Origin: JAHJDR01 sp964609965
Lineage (GTDB): Bacteria; UBA10199; JADGCS01
NCBI GenBank assembly: GCA_964609965.1
Contig: CAZSTS010000001.1
Span: 62,001-126,000 of the forward strand
Reading direction: 5' to 3'
DNA length: 64,000 nucleotides
Shown: piece after piece, positions 42,874-51,104 of the stretch
Layout of the letters: every line of letters begins with the position of its first letter
Position numbering within the stretch: position 1 is the first letter of the stretch
The notes under the pieces: model-generated
Told to the model about the DNA's origin: nothing
What the model saw: only the letters and a program-made list of their open reading frames with translations
Databases searched by the model: none
Position numbers and translations under genes: made by a program

Positions 42874-44391
42874 TTATTGAAAATATTCCAAGCAGGCTTG
42901 TGGATTTTGGTGATAGAGTTCTTTGTCTAGTTCGTAGAGCATGACAGGTGGGGAATTTGCCACGTTTCGTTTTTTTAATTTCACACAAGGCCCCATGTTT
43001 TTTGCGATAGGATTGAGAAGTTTGCCATTCGAAATGTGGGTTTCGATGTCTTTTCTGACCCCATTTGCCATGTACTTTCTCATATGCCGATCAACTGATT
43101 GAGTAGAAATTTCTATTCCTGATCTATTGGCTGAAGCAAGAAGATCGCGCATTACATCGTCGAGATTTCTGTTTCCCTTTTTCAGTTTATTATTCCAATT
43201 ATGAGCTAGGATATCTCCTTTAAGGTACGGAATACGGTTGATGCTCTTATTACTCCAAAAATGAGCGAGAACAGATTGGTTTGTGGCGTGCTTGGCATTG
43301 GATTTATGATAATCATAAAGGACTCTGTTATAATTATTCACGTAGTCATTCAACGTAATCAAACCCGATCTGAGGCTTAAAAGACGTGCATAGTATTCTG
43401 TAAAACCTTCACTAAACCAGAATACTAATTCCTCAGGATACTCACGTTTCATCTTCTGCCCATTCCATTGATGAAAGAGTTCATGCATGACAAGGTGTTT
43501 CAAAGGAGCATTGATGCCTTGATTGGTGTTCATGAAAAGGGCGAATGAATTTGTAAAACTTGTTCCCGCATAATGTCCAAGTGCTTCACCACTTGGCATG
43601 ACTGTGACAAGGTAATAGGGGTACTTATGATCGTTCCAAAAATTTCGTTGTGTGAGTAAGCTGAGTGAAATCGTGTCTAATAGTTCAGAATCTTTAAACC
43701 TCCAGTTGCCTCTTACAGCGAGATAAATAGGATTTCCCTTAACGTTTTTCTTGTGCAATCTAAAATTGCCTCCAACATAAAGAGCGTATTTAATTTTCTG
43801 TAATGTGCTCACAAAGATCTGGTTCTTCTTACCAGCCCCAAAACTATTAGCGATCATCCAATCCTGAGGAAGGTTTTTCCACGAGAGTGATACCTTAATG
43901 GGTTTATTCATTTCCCATTTTGGATGGACAAGAAAGGTTTCGCCAATAAGATGAATGAAATCTTTTTCTACAAAAGGGCGATAGTATTTTCTAAAAGAGG
44001 ATAGATTGTTTTTGCTGACTTGTCTCACTTCATAACTCAAAAATACCTGGCTATGAGGGGGATAGGTGATTGTCTTTACTGAAGGAGAAATTGTGCTAGC
44101 AATTTTGGTGTCTTTTGAAATGGGTCGAAGATTTCTAATTTCTTTGTACAGCATTGTTTGCCCACCCCAAGCTGAGGGGACGACCAAGGTATCTTTTCCT
44201 CGAGAACCACCACGAAACTTCATATCTACTTTGAGTTTAACCTCATCATCACTAAATATGGGTTCAATAGTAAGGTTTAACGTCATCCGGTCTACTGGTC
44301 CAGTAGTTGATACTTTTGATAAACCTGCGCAATGTAAGAAGAAAAGGGCGAAAACGATGATGCCGTATATGAAGTGTCGTGGTTTTATCAT
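42874..44391 (-). CDS. Lipoprotein with M1/M61-like metallopeptidase domain
   Basis: A 505-residue protein with a lipoprotein signal (GIIVFALFFLHC). After a beta-rich N-terminal half comes HELFHQWNG (zinc-binding His303, Glu304, His307) and WFSEGFTEYY with the third ligand Glu328. Motif wording and spacing match the gluzincin peptidases, closest to M61 (glycyl aminopeptidase). Lipid anchoring places it on the periplasmic face or surface. The natural substrate is unknown. Confidence 0.85.
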   Translation of the reverse strand: MIKPRHFIYGIIVFALFFLHCAGLSKVSTTGPVDRMTLNLTIEPIFSDDEVKLKVDMKFRGGSRGKDTLVVPSAWGGQTMLYKEIRNLRPISKDTKIASTISPSVKTITYPPHSQVFLSYEVRQVSKNNLSSFRKYYRPFVEKDFIHLIGETFLVHPKWEMNKPIKVSLSWKNLPQDWMIANSFGAGKKNQIFVSTLQKIKYALYVGGNFRLHKKNVKGNPIYLAVRGNWRFKDSELLDTISLSLLTQRNFWNDHKYPYYLVTVMPSGEALGHYAGTSFTNSFALFMNTNQGINAPLKHLVMHELFHQWNGQKMKREYPEELVFWFSEGFTEYYARLLSLRSGLITLNDYVNNYNRVLYDYHKSNAKHATNQSVLAHFWSNKSINRIPYLKGDILAHNWNNKLKKGNRNLDDVMRDLLASANRSGIEISTQSVDRHMRKYMANGVRKDIETHISNGKLLNPIAKNMGPCVKLKKRNVANSPPVMLYELDKELYHQNPQACLEYFQ

Positions 44392-44803
44392 GTCAAAGCT
44401 GTGTTTTACCCAGAGCTCACCCGTCTTATGAGTGGGCCGAAGCCAAAAGGCGGATTTCGAATCTGAAACTCGGGTTAATCAATGTCGTATCTTTTATTAT
44501 ATAGTAAGATCTTGCTATTGGAAAATGAAAACTGTTGAATGGACAAAAAATCTGCGACGCATAAATTTATTTTGAATTTTTCGTCAAGAAAGTGACATTT
44601 TTGGGGCTGATAATTGGGACTGGGACAAAAGTTTTATTTCTTATTAGATTGGTGACAAATCTATCCTACATTGTAGCCTCAATACATCATATTAAATGAA
44701 GAATGACCTAATATTGCTGTAATCATTAGGTATTTTATTAGGTGTTTTGGCAAAGTATTTGCATTAACAAAGCCTATTAGGGCAGCACTTTTGCGAGGCA
44801 TAC
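44392..44803. other. Gene-free stretch with a hairpin and one copy of a 23-bp direct repeat
   Basis: The 412 bases carry no convincing gene. A structured stretch near 44415-44480 includes GCC-AAAA-GGC inside CGAA...TTCG pairing. One copy of a 23-bp sequence lies at 44579-44601. The remainder is AT-rich and presumably holds the promoters of the divergent peptidase-like lipoprotein and the clan-CD-like protein. Confidence 0.45.
44579..44601. repeat. 23-bp direct repeat, copy 1
   Basis: TTTCGTCAAGAAAGTGACATTTT without mismatch also occurs at 46812-46834 in the same orientation. Its centre GTCA-N6-TGAC is a small inverted repeat. Both copies precede plus-strand genes (44804 and 46923) and also bracket the first of them. 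Confidence 0.8.
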
Positions 44804-46705
44804 ATGGAAGGTCTAAAATCGTTTCAACTATTATACGCGTATACTGATGAAGATAATCATGATGTTTATTATTTTCAAAACGATGAAGGAATGAACGCAG
44901 AAATCGTTGATAAAGAAAATGATGGGCAAGCTGATAAGGTTTCTCTTTATTGGGATGATCCCAGTAACAAAACTCTTTACCAGAATAATTCTTTTGGGAC
45001 AAAACTTATCTCACAAGCTAAAGAAGAGCTGTTAACAAAAACTTGGCAACTCATAGGAGGTACTTCGGGAATTGAAAACCGTGATGAATTTACATTCTAT
45101 AACTGCTTTGAAATACACTCAAGAGAATATGGGGGACCCTATAGAGAAGATTTAGAACCAGAAAAAGGCATTTATATTACTGTAACAGATGAAAATTCAG
45201 ATAGCACGCCTGATCAAGTTAGTATTTCTTGGCAACCACATGGCGATAAAAAATATGTTTTTGGTAATGAATCTTTTGGAAACACACTTCTTACACAAGG
45301 CAGAAAAAACATGCTCGATACTATACGTAGAGCATTAACAAGAAACCCTGATCAGGCCGAAGTTTCAGAACATTCTGACGATATTTCTTGTTTAGAATTT
45401 CCTAACATTGATGATCCTGACAACATTGAATATGGTAATAGGATATCCTTTAACATACATCGTCATGCTGAAGACACTACCCTTTTTTGGTCTAATACTG
45501 CTTATGAATATGAGCACCGTCCTGCAAGATCAGAACAAGCATGGAAGTCTTTCTTTGAAGTATTTCCTCAAAGCCATTTATATACCCAAATTGCAATCTC
45601 ACCTGAGTGGCAATCATATTTATATGAAAACACACAAACAGAGACTCCTGAATTTCAATCTAAAATATGTGAAACTCTCCAAACAGCGATTGATCAACAA
45701 GGAACTCATTTGGCACAACATGAACTTGTGCATCCATTATACAGTGAATGTATTACAGAAGACGAAGGCACAACAAGAATCTTAACTGAATCTACTAATA
45801 CCACTTGGTTTGAACAGGCAGAAGAGTCAATGAGAGATATAATGGAAACACGTAACCCTTTCCCTCCTGAAGCTATATATTTTGAAAGAGAGGATTGTGA
45901 TATAGAATCAGTTCTTATTATTAGCCGTTTTATATTACCTGATATGCGAGACCCTTTCTTTCCAGGACAAACAATAGAACATATTAGAGATACAGCGCAT
46001 TATGATGCTATATACATACTTGATGATTATGCAGCATTGGATGTTGGAACAAGTGTTACTGGACAAGATACAGAAAAATCTGAAGCAAGCCTTGCTCATT
46101 TGGGCCGTTATCTATTGACTCAAAATATTTTTCCAGAAAATCTTACTATACTGGCACATGGCACAACAGATAATCAGCATCCAGATTATGAATCTGGGCC
46201 AAATGAGTACCCTGGTCAAAAATTCAAACCAATGGAAATAGTTTTAGCAAGAACTACGAAAGATCACTCTATTAACGAAGATGAGTCGTTACCCGCTTTT
46301 CCTACAAAAAATTTACGCTCTATCTCTATTGCATCATGTCTAATGACTGATTCTATGGCAGACCACATTGCCAAAGAATGGAGTTTTACTGGTGAAATGC
46401 TTTACGCTACAAGTCGATTAAACTTAGGTGATTATGAAAGTATAGAAAGTAACCGTTTTCCCATCTCTGTAAAGGGACATGTCAATCCTGAGCATGAAGG
46501 TATAAGCTATGTTGATGCGGTTTTTCAAAATATGGGTAACGGGAAAGAAGAAGACACTCGGCGAGCCATGATTTATAATAATGGGGTAAATGTTACAAGA
46601 GAAGTAGGGTTGCCCCTCCTACCACCATCTGACCTTTCCAAGGTTGAAGAAGACATTTCAGCTGAAGATTATTTACAAGACTGGACTCAAGGGAATAAAA
46701 GTTAG
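44804..46705 (+). CDS. Putative clan-CD cysteine peptidase-like protein with tandem N-terminal repeats
   Basis: A 633-residue protein with no signal peptide or membrane segment; GAGG lies six bases before the ATG. Residues about 26-78 and 118-172 are related tandem units, each with a DxDxDG-like acidic turn, (D/Q)xVSxxW, and NxSFGxxL ending in a basic helix. The C-terminal part has LTILAHGTTDN (His452-Gly453) and, 60 residues later, RSISIASC (Cys512) after a hydrophobic strand, then SMADHIAKEW. A His-Gly and strand-then-Cys layout is typical of clan CD (caspase, gingipain, CHAT, C80). Family assignment is inference. Flanked by a 23-bp direct repeat. Confidence 0.65.
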   Translation: MEGLKSFQLLYAYTDEDNHDVYYFQNDEGMNAEIVDKENDGQADKVSLYWDDPSNKTLYQNNSFGTKLISQAKEELLTKTWQLIGGTSGIENRDEFTFYNCFEIHSREYGGPYREDLEPEKGIYITVTDENSDSTPDQVSISWQPHGDKKYVFGNESFGNTLLTQGRKNMLDTIRRALTRNPDQAEVSEHSDDISCLEFPNIDDPDNIEYGNRISFNIHRHAEDTTLFWSNTAYEYEHRPARSEQAWKSFFEVFPQSHLYTQIAISPEWQSYLYENTQTETPEFQSKICETLQTAIDQQGTHLAQHELVHPLYSECITEDEGTTRILTESTNTTWFEQAEESMRDIMETRNPFPPEAIYFEREDCDIESVLIISRFILPDMRDPFFPGQTIEHIRDTAHYDAIYILDDYAALDVGTSVTGQDTEKSEASLAHLGRYLLTQNIFPENLTILAHGTTDNQHPDYESGPNEYPGQKFKPMEIVLARTTKDHSINEDESLPAFPTKNLRSISIASCLMTDSMADHIAKEWSFTGEMLYATSRLNLGDYESIESNRFPISVKGHVNPEHEGISYVDAVFQNMGNGKEEDTRRAMIYNNGVNVTREVGLPLLPPSDLSKVEEDISAEDYLQDWTQGNKS

Positions 46706-46811
46706 GCTTCTTCACATGCCCTTCTGATAAAAACGAGAGCGCAATCATAAAAACCCATACAGTAAAGGATACATCAATTGAAGGTAGGTACATTGGGTTG
46801 AATTTGATTTA

Positions 46812-46834
46812 TTTCGTCAAGAAAGTGACATTTT
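46812..46834. repeat. 23-bp direct repeat, copy 2
   Basis: Exact second copy of 44579-44601, here 88 bases before the gene at 46923. A separate small hairpin GGGCC-TTG-GGCCC lies at 46870-46882. Confidence 0.8.
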
Positions 46835-46922
46835 AGGCATAATAAATTAAGTGGCATGTACATAACTATGGGCCTTGGGCCCTTAGTGTCTTGGGATATA
46901 AATTAACGTAGGAGCATTAAAG

Positions 46923-47966
46923 ATGGATACAGTTACACAAGGATTATTAGGAGCTGCTGCTAGTCATGCCTGTTTTTCCTCTAAAATAGGTAACAAGGCC
47001 TGGCGTGTGGGTCTCATTGCTGGCATGTTGGCTGATGTTGATCAGATCTCACGTGTTTTTTCTTCAGACCCCCTGAGTTACATTGAATTTCATAGACATT
47101 TCACTCATTCTCTGGCTTTTATTCCTATTGGAGCTTTACTTGTAGCTCTCTTTCTTTTGATTGAGCGATTTTATCGAAAAGAATTTAAATACACTTATCT
47201 TTCAGCGCTTATTGGTTATGGTACACATGGTTTGCTAGATGTTTTTACAAGCTATGGGACTGTTTTTTTCTGGCCATTTTCAAAAATGCGCGTTTCGCTG
47301 GATTACTTAAGTATTATTGATCCGATTTTTACTCTTATTCTTTTAGTTGGTCTCATTTGGGCAGTAGTTAAGAAATCTGCACGGCCTGCAGTTATAGCAC
47401 TTTGTCTATGTATTTTGTATACAGGGTTTGGTGCGTATCAACATAGCCGAGCAGTAGATATTCAGAAAAACTTGGCTATTGAACGAGGGCATCAGATTGA
47501 ACGTGCGCGTCTTATGCCTACTATTGGCAATGCAATTCTGTGGCGCTCTTTGTATGAATCAAGAGGACAGTTTTATTCAGACGCCATAAGACTTCCTTTA
47601 TTTGGAAAAGCCAAGATGCGAGAGGGCGAAACTATCAGAGCTCTTACATTAGATAAACTTAAAGAGCGTGTAAAAGTTTCGGCACAGAACATCAGTGACT
47701 TTAAACGATTCCATTGGTTTTCTGATGGGTACACGGTTATGGTATCTGAGAAAGTTCTTATCATAGGCGACATTCGCTATTCCCGCGCCATTGGTATGAT
47801 AGATCCTCTATGGGGTATCCAATTTGATCGTTATGATTCAAAAAAGAATGCGGAATGGATTCAGCTGTGGCGGCATTCAAAGAAACCAAGGTTAAAAGAT
47901 CTTTGGGGGGATGTTTTGGGAAGAGGGGAGTGGAGAGAGATTACTCCCAAACATCTTTCACGGTAA
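46923..47966 (+). CDS. Membrane-bound metal-dependent hydrolase family protein (DUF457/YdjM-like)
   Basis: A 347-residue protein with about five transmembrane segments in its first half. MDTVTQGLLGAAASHA, GMLADVDQ, FHRHFTHSL and YGTHGLLDVFTSYGT are the conserved His/Asp blocks of the YdjM/YbcI family, thought to bind metal at the membrane. The C-terminal 170 residues are soluble and predicted extracytoplasmic. Physiological role unclear. Its 3' end overlaps that of convergent purA by 26 bases. Confidence 0.9.
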   Translation: MDTVTQGLLGAAASHACFSSKIGNKAWRVGLIAGMLADVDQISRVFSSDPLSYIEFHRHFTHSLAFIPIGALLVALFLLIERFYRKEFKYTYLSALIGYGTHGLLDVFTSYGTVFFWPFSKMRVSLDYLSIIDPIFTLILLVGLIWAVVKKSARPAVIALCLCILYTGFGAYQHSRAVDIQKNLAIERGHQIERARLMPTIGNAILWRSLYESRGQFYSDAIRLPLFGKAKMREGETIRALTLDKLKERVKVSAQNISDFKRFHWFSDGYTVMVSEKVLIIGDIRYSRAIGMIDPLWGIQFDRYDSKKNAEWIQLWRHSKKPRLKDLWGDVLGRGEWREITPKHLSR

Positions 47967-49233
47967 TATTCTCATGACGTCCTGGGCCAACTGAGACAAG
48001 AGCTACAGGCACTTCTAAGTAATCTTCGATGAATTTGATGTAATCGTGACATGCCTTGGGAAGATCGTTCAAATTACGACAATGCGAAATCTCTTCATCC
48101 CATCCCTGCATCTCTTGATACACAGGCTCACACTCTTTAAGAATATGATCGTGTGCAGGGAAATAGTCGAGTTTTTCATTCTTATATTGATAGTGCGTAG
48201 CTACTTTTAATTTAGCGAGTCCAGAAAGCACATCAAACTTAGTAAGAATGAGACCAGTCACACCATTTACCATGACTGAATGTTTGAGCAAAAGGAGATC
48301 GAGATAACCACAACGACGTCTTCTTCCAGTTGTCGCCCCAAATTCCTTTCCTTTGTCCTGAAGATAAGTACCCACATCGTCAAAAAGCTCTGTAGGAAAA
48401 GGTCCCTCACCAACTCGCGTGGTGTAGGCCTTGCATATTCCCAAAACTTGATTGATATTTGTAGGGCCAAGACCCGCACCAGTGCAGACGCTGCCAGAAG
48501 CTGTGTTTGAAGATGTCACAAAAGGGTAGGTGCCGTGATCAATATCAAGATGTGTGCCTTGTGCGCCTTCAAAAAGAATTTTATCATCATTTTTGATGAA
48601 CTTGTTTATGGCAACAATCGTGTTGTCAATAAAGGGAGTATAGATTTTGGAAAGCTCGGCAAGTTTATTATAGATCTGCTCCACATCGTATGTTGGTTTG
48701 TTATAGCGAGGACAAACCGTCTGGTTGTAATAACCAACTATTTGCTCAAGATGAGGTTTGAGTTGATCAAGATACATTAACTCACCAAACCTGATGCCTC
48801 TCCTAGCTGCTTTATCTTCATAGCAAGGCCCAATCCCTCTTTTTGTAGTGCCTATTTTAGTGCCAGTTGAATCTTCTTCTCTCCAGGCATCAAGATTTTT
48901 GTGAAAAGGAAGAATGACATGTGCTCGGTCAGAAATCTTAAATCGATCAGGCTGGATTTTATACCCGCGTTTTTCGAGGTTTGTGAGTTCCTCAAACAAA
49001 ACCTCTGGATCAATGACAAGTCCATTTCCTAAAATGCATTGGCATTGCTCGTGTAAAATACCAGAAGGGATGAGGTGAAAAACGAATTTTTCGCCATCAA
49101 CAATGAGTGTGTGGCCAGCATTATTGCCGCCATGAAAACGAACAACAGCATTAGCTTGTTTTGCAAAGTAATCAACAATCTTTCCTTTGCCTTCATCACC
49201 CCATTGGGTGCCTATGATTATTATGTTGGACAT
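47941..49233 (-). CDS. purA: Adenylosuccinate synthetase
   Basis: GTP-dependent first step from IMP to AMP. 430 residues from the ATG at 49233, the normal family length. The phosphate-binding IGTQWGDEGKGK starts the protein, and HGGNNAGHT, GTTKRGIGP, EGAQGT, and TTGRRRRCGYLD (IMP binding) follow. The frame is open for 23 further codons upstream, but these fall in a palindromic repeat and are probably untranslated. It ends in a 26-base overlap with the convergent membrane protein gene. Confidence 0.96.
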   Translation of the reverse strand: MSNIIIIGTQWGDEGKGKIVDYFAKQANAVVRFHGGNNAGHTLIVDGEKFVFHLIPSGILHEQCQCILGNGLVIDPEVLFEELTNLEKRGYKIQPDRFKISDRAHVILPFHKNLDAWREEDSTGTKIGTTKRGIGPCYEDKAARRGIRFGELMYLDQLKPHLEQIVGYYNQTVCPRYNKPTYDVEQIYNKLAELSKIYTPFIDNTIVAINKFIKNDDKILFEGAQGTHLDIDHGTYPFVTSSNTASGSVCTGAGLGPTNINQVLGICKAYTTRVGEGPFPTELFDDVGTYLQDKGKEFGATTGRRRRCGYLDLLLLKHSVMVNGVTGLILTKFDVLSGLAKLKVATHYQYKNEKLDYFPAHDHILKECEPVYQEMQGWDEEISHCRNLNDLPKACHDYIKFIEDYLEVPVALVSVGPGRHENITVKDVWE

Positions 49234-49240
49234 AATTGAG

Positions 49241-49325
49241 TAGCTAGTTCCTTGTAGCTGGTAGCTTGTATCCTGTGACATGTGACTTGCGACAAGTCTC
49301 AAGTTACAGGATACAGGTCACAAGA
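49241..49325. repeat. Palindromic repeat upstream of purA
   Basis: TAGCTAG/TAGCTGG units lead into a cruciform: TATCCTGT ... ACAGGATA with an inner GACTTG-CGA-CAAGTC hairpin. The same TAGCTAGTAGCTGG wording occurs at 8010-8030, between trpF and der. It fills the gap between serA and purA. Confidence 0.7.
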
Positions 49326-49331
49326 GCTTCA

Positions 49332-50933
49332 TTAGTCGTTTTTAAAGTAGATACTTCTTACTGAGATAACATCATCCATTTTTTCTAGTGCATTGATGAG
49401 ATTATCATTTAAATCACCTTGCACAGAATAAAAAGCAGTGGCTGTTTTTGTTTGTGGGTCTAAGCAAAGTTGTAAGTTTGAAATATTAACAGCATTTTCT
49501 CCTAAAAATGTTCCAATACGTCCAATGACTCCAGGCTTGTCGTTATTATTGATAATGAGCATTTGACCAAGAGGATTAAACTCAGGGTAAACATTGTTGT
49601 AACGAACAATACGTGGGTTGTGTTTTCCAAAAATAGTGCCTGCAATGGTGTTTTCTGAGTTTTTGAAAACTGTCGTGACTTCTATCATCAAAGCATAGTC
49701 AGAATGAGATGTTGTTTTGCTGACCTTTGTTTGAATGTTCCGTTCTTTAGCAAGATAAGGAGCGTTTACAGCATTGATAGCTCTATCAGAGAGCATTGGT
49801 TGTAAAATACCTTGAAGAATAGATGTTGTGACATGCTTGGTTTGCTCTGTAGCAATATCACCAAGGTAATTAATATTGATTTCTTTGGGAGATTCATCAC
49901 AGAGCTGGCCATGAAGGAATCCAATTTTTTTGCCTAGTTCAATGACGGGACCTAGTTTTTGAATAAGATCAGCTGACGCACAAACAGTATTCACAGCATT
50001 TGCGATATTGCCATTGAGAAGGTAATCAATGATTTGATTGGCAACGTCTATAGCCACATTTTCTTGAGCTTCATCTGTTGAGGCCCCTAAGTGTGGTGTG
50101 CAAATCACATTGTCGTGCTGGAGTAGGGGGTGCTTGGGGTCAACAGGTTCGCTTTCGAAAACATCGAGAGCAGCACCAGCAATAAGTTTGTTTTCGATGG
50201 CCCATTCAAGATCTTTTTCGTTCACAATACCACCTCTGGCACAGTTAATGACAAAAACCCCAGGTTTCATTTCTTTGAATGCTTCTTTATTGATGAGATT
50301 TACCGTTTTTTCGTTTTTTGGAGTGTGAATTGTAATATAATCAGATTGTTTTAATAAATCGATGAGGGTCACTTTTTTTATGCCAAGCTCGCTCGCCATT
50401 TCTTCTGATAAAAAAGGATCATGGCAAAGAATATTCATCTTGAGGCCTTTGGCTCTGTTCACCACAATTTTGCCTATGTTTCCACAGCCAATCACACCAA
50501 GATTCTTTTGATAGAGCTCTGCTCCCATGAACTTGCTTTTTTCCCATTTGCCAGATTTGAGAGAGGCTGTCGCCTGTGGGATGTTTCGGGAAAGCGCACA
50601 CATCATTGAAATAGCGTGTTCTGCTGTTGTGACCGTGTTGCCTGTTGGTGTGTTCATCACGATGATGCCTTTTTTTGAAGCAGCTTCTAGATCAACATTA
50701 TCAACACCAATTCCAGCTCTGCCAATGACTTTGAGTTTTTTTGCACAGTTGATGAGTTCTGCTGTGACCTTTGAACCAGAACGAATCGCTAGGGCATCAA
50801 CATCGGCAATAAGTGTTTTGAACTTTGGTATGTCTTTGCAAACAGTAGGCTCGTAAATGACTTCTATACCTTTTGCTTTTTTAAAAAGTTCCAAACCAGT
50901 TTCAGATATTTTATCAGAGATGAGGATTTTCAT
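49332..50933 (-). CDS. serA: D-3-phosphoglycerate dehydrogenase
   Basis: First step of serine synthesis, NAD-dependent. 533 residues from the ATG at 50933, long bacterial form: substrate/NAD domains with GRAGIGVDNVD, GVIGCGNIGK, NCARGGIVNE and the catalytic HLGAST, then an intervening (ASB) domain and a C-terminal ACT domain (INNNDKPGVIGRIGTFLG) likely to bind serine. It follows a class V aminotransferase gene on the same strand, separated by hairpin repeats, so the two may form a serine-synthesis unit. Confidence 0.95.
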   Translation of the reverse strand: MKILISDKISETGLELFKKAKGIEVIYEPTVCKDIPKFKTLIADVDALAIRSGSKVTAELINCAKKLKVIGRAGIGVDNVDLEAASKKGIIVMNTPTGNTVTTAEHAISMMCALSRNIPQATASLKSGKWEKSKFMGAELYQKNLGVIGCGNIGKIVVNRAKGLKMNILCHDPFLSEEMASELGIKKVTLIDLLKQSDYITIHTPKNEKTVNLINKEAFKEMKPGVFVINCARGGIVNEKDLEWAIENKLIAGAALDVFESEPVDPKHPLLQHDNVICTPHLGASTDEAQENVAIDVANQIIDYLLNGNIANAVNTVCASADLIQKLGPVIELGKKIGFLHGQLCDESPKEININYLGDIATEQTKHVTTSILQGILQPMLSDRAINAVNAPYLAKERNIQTKVSKTTSHSDYALMIEVTTVFKNSENTIAGTIFGKHNPRIVRYNNVYPEFNPLGQMLIINNNDKPGVIGRIGTFLGENAVNISNLQLCLDPQTKTATAFYSVQGDLNDNLINALEKMDDVISVRSIYFKND

Positions 50934-50944
50934 AAAAAATGTTC

Positions 50945-51002
50945 GGGCGACCACAGGGGGTCGCCCCTACGTGAACGTAGGGACCGGCCCCTGTGCCGGT
51001 CC
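50945..51002. repeat. GC-rich triple-hairpin repeat with complementary loops
   Basis: Three consecutive perfect stems: GGGCGACC/GGTCGCCC (50945-50966), CCCTACGT/ACGTAGGG (50965-50982) and GGACCGGC/GCCGGTCC (50981-51002). The outer loops ACAGGG and CCCTGT are complementary. GC content is far above the surroundings. Similar GGGCGACC...GGTCGCCC repeats occur widely in bacterial intergenic DNA. Confidence 0.85.
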
Positions 51003-51017
51003 GATATTAGATTTTAA

Positions 51018-51059
51018 TTATATTCTCTTAATAATCTCAGCGACACCTTTATCATTCGA
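51018..51059 (-). pseudogene. Relic 3' tail of a second aminotransferase gene
   Basis: The minus strand reads NDKGVAEIIKRI and a stop, almost the same ending as the intact aminotransferase (MGKGVAEIIKRI, stop at 51105). Over the last ten codons plus stop there are six base differences and all are synonymous. The relic is cut off upstream by a TCCGCCTAGGCGGA palindrome. Confidence 0.75.
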
Positions 51060-51060
51060 C

Positions 51061-51076
51061 TCTCCGCCTAGGCGGA
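51061..51076. repeat. TCCGCCTAGGCGGA palindrome
   Basis: A 14-base perfect palindrome between the relic tail and the intact 3' end of the aminotransferase gene, marking the probable junction. Confidence 0.65.
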
Positions 51077-51104
51077 TCGCTCATGACTTTGGTGTTAATT
51101 GTAT

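Noticed and set aside
44679..45002. 107-codon minus-strand frame antisense to the clan-CD-like gene
   Set aside because: It overlaps the start of a longer, better supported plus-strand gene with a ribosome site and has no recognisable features.
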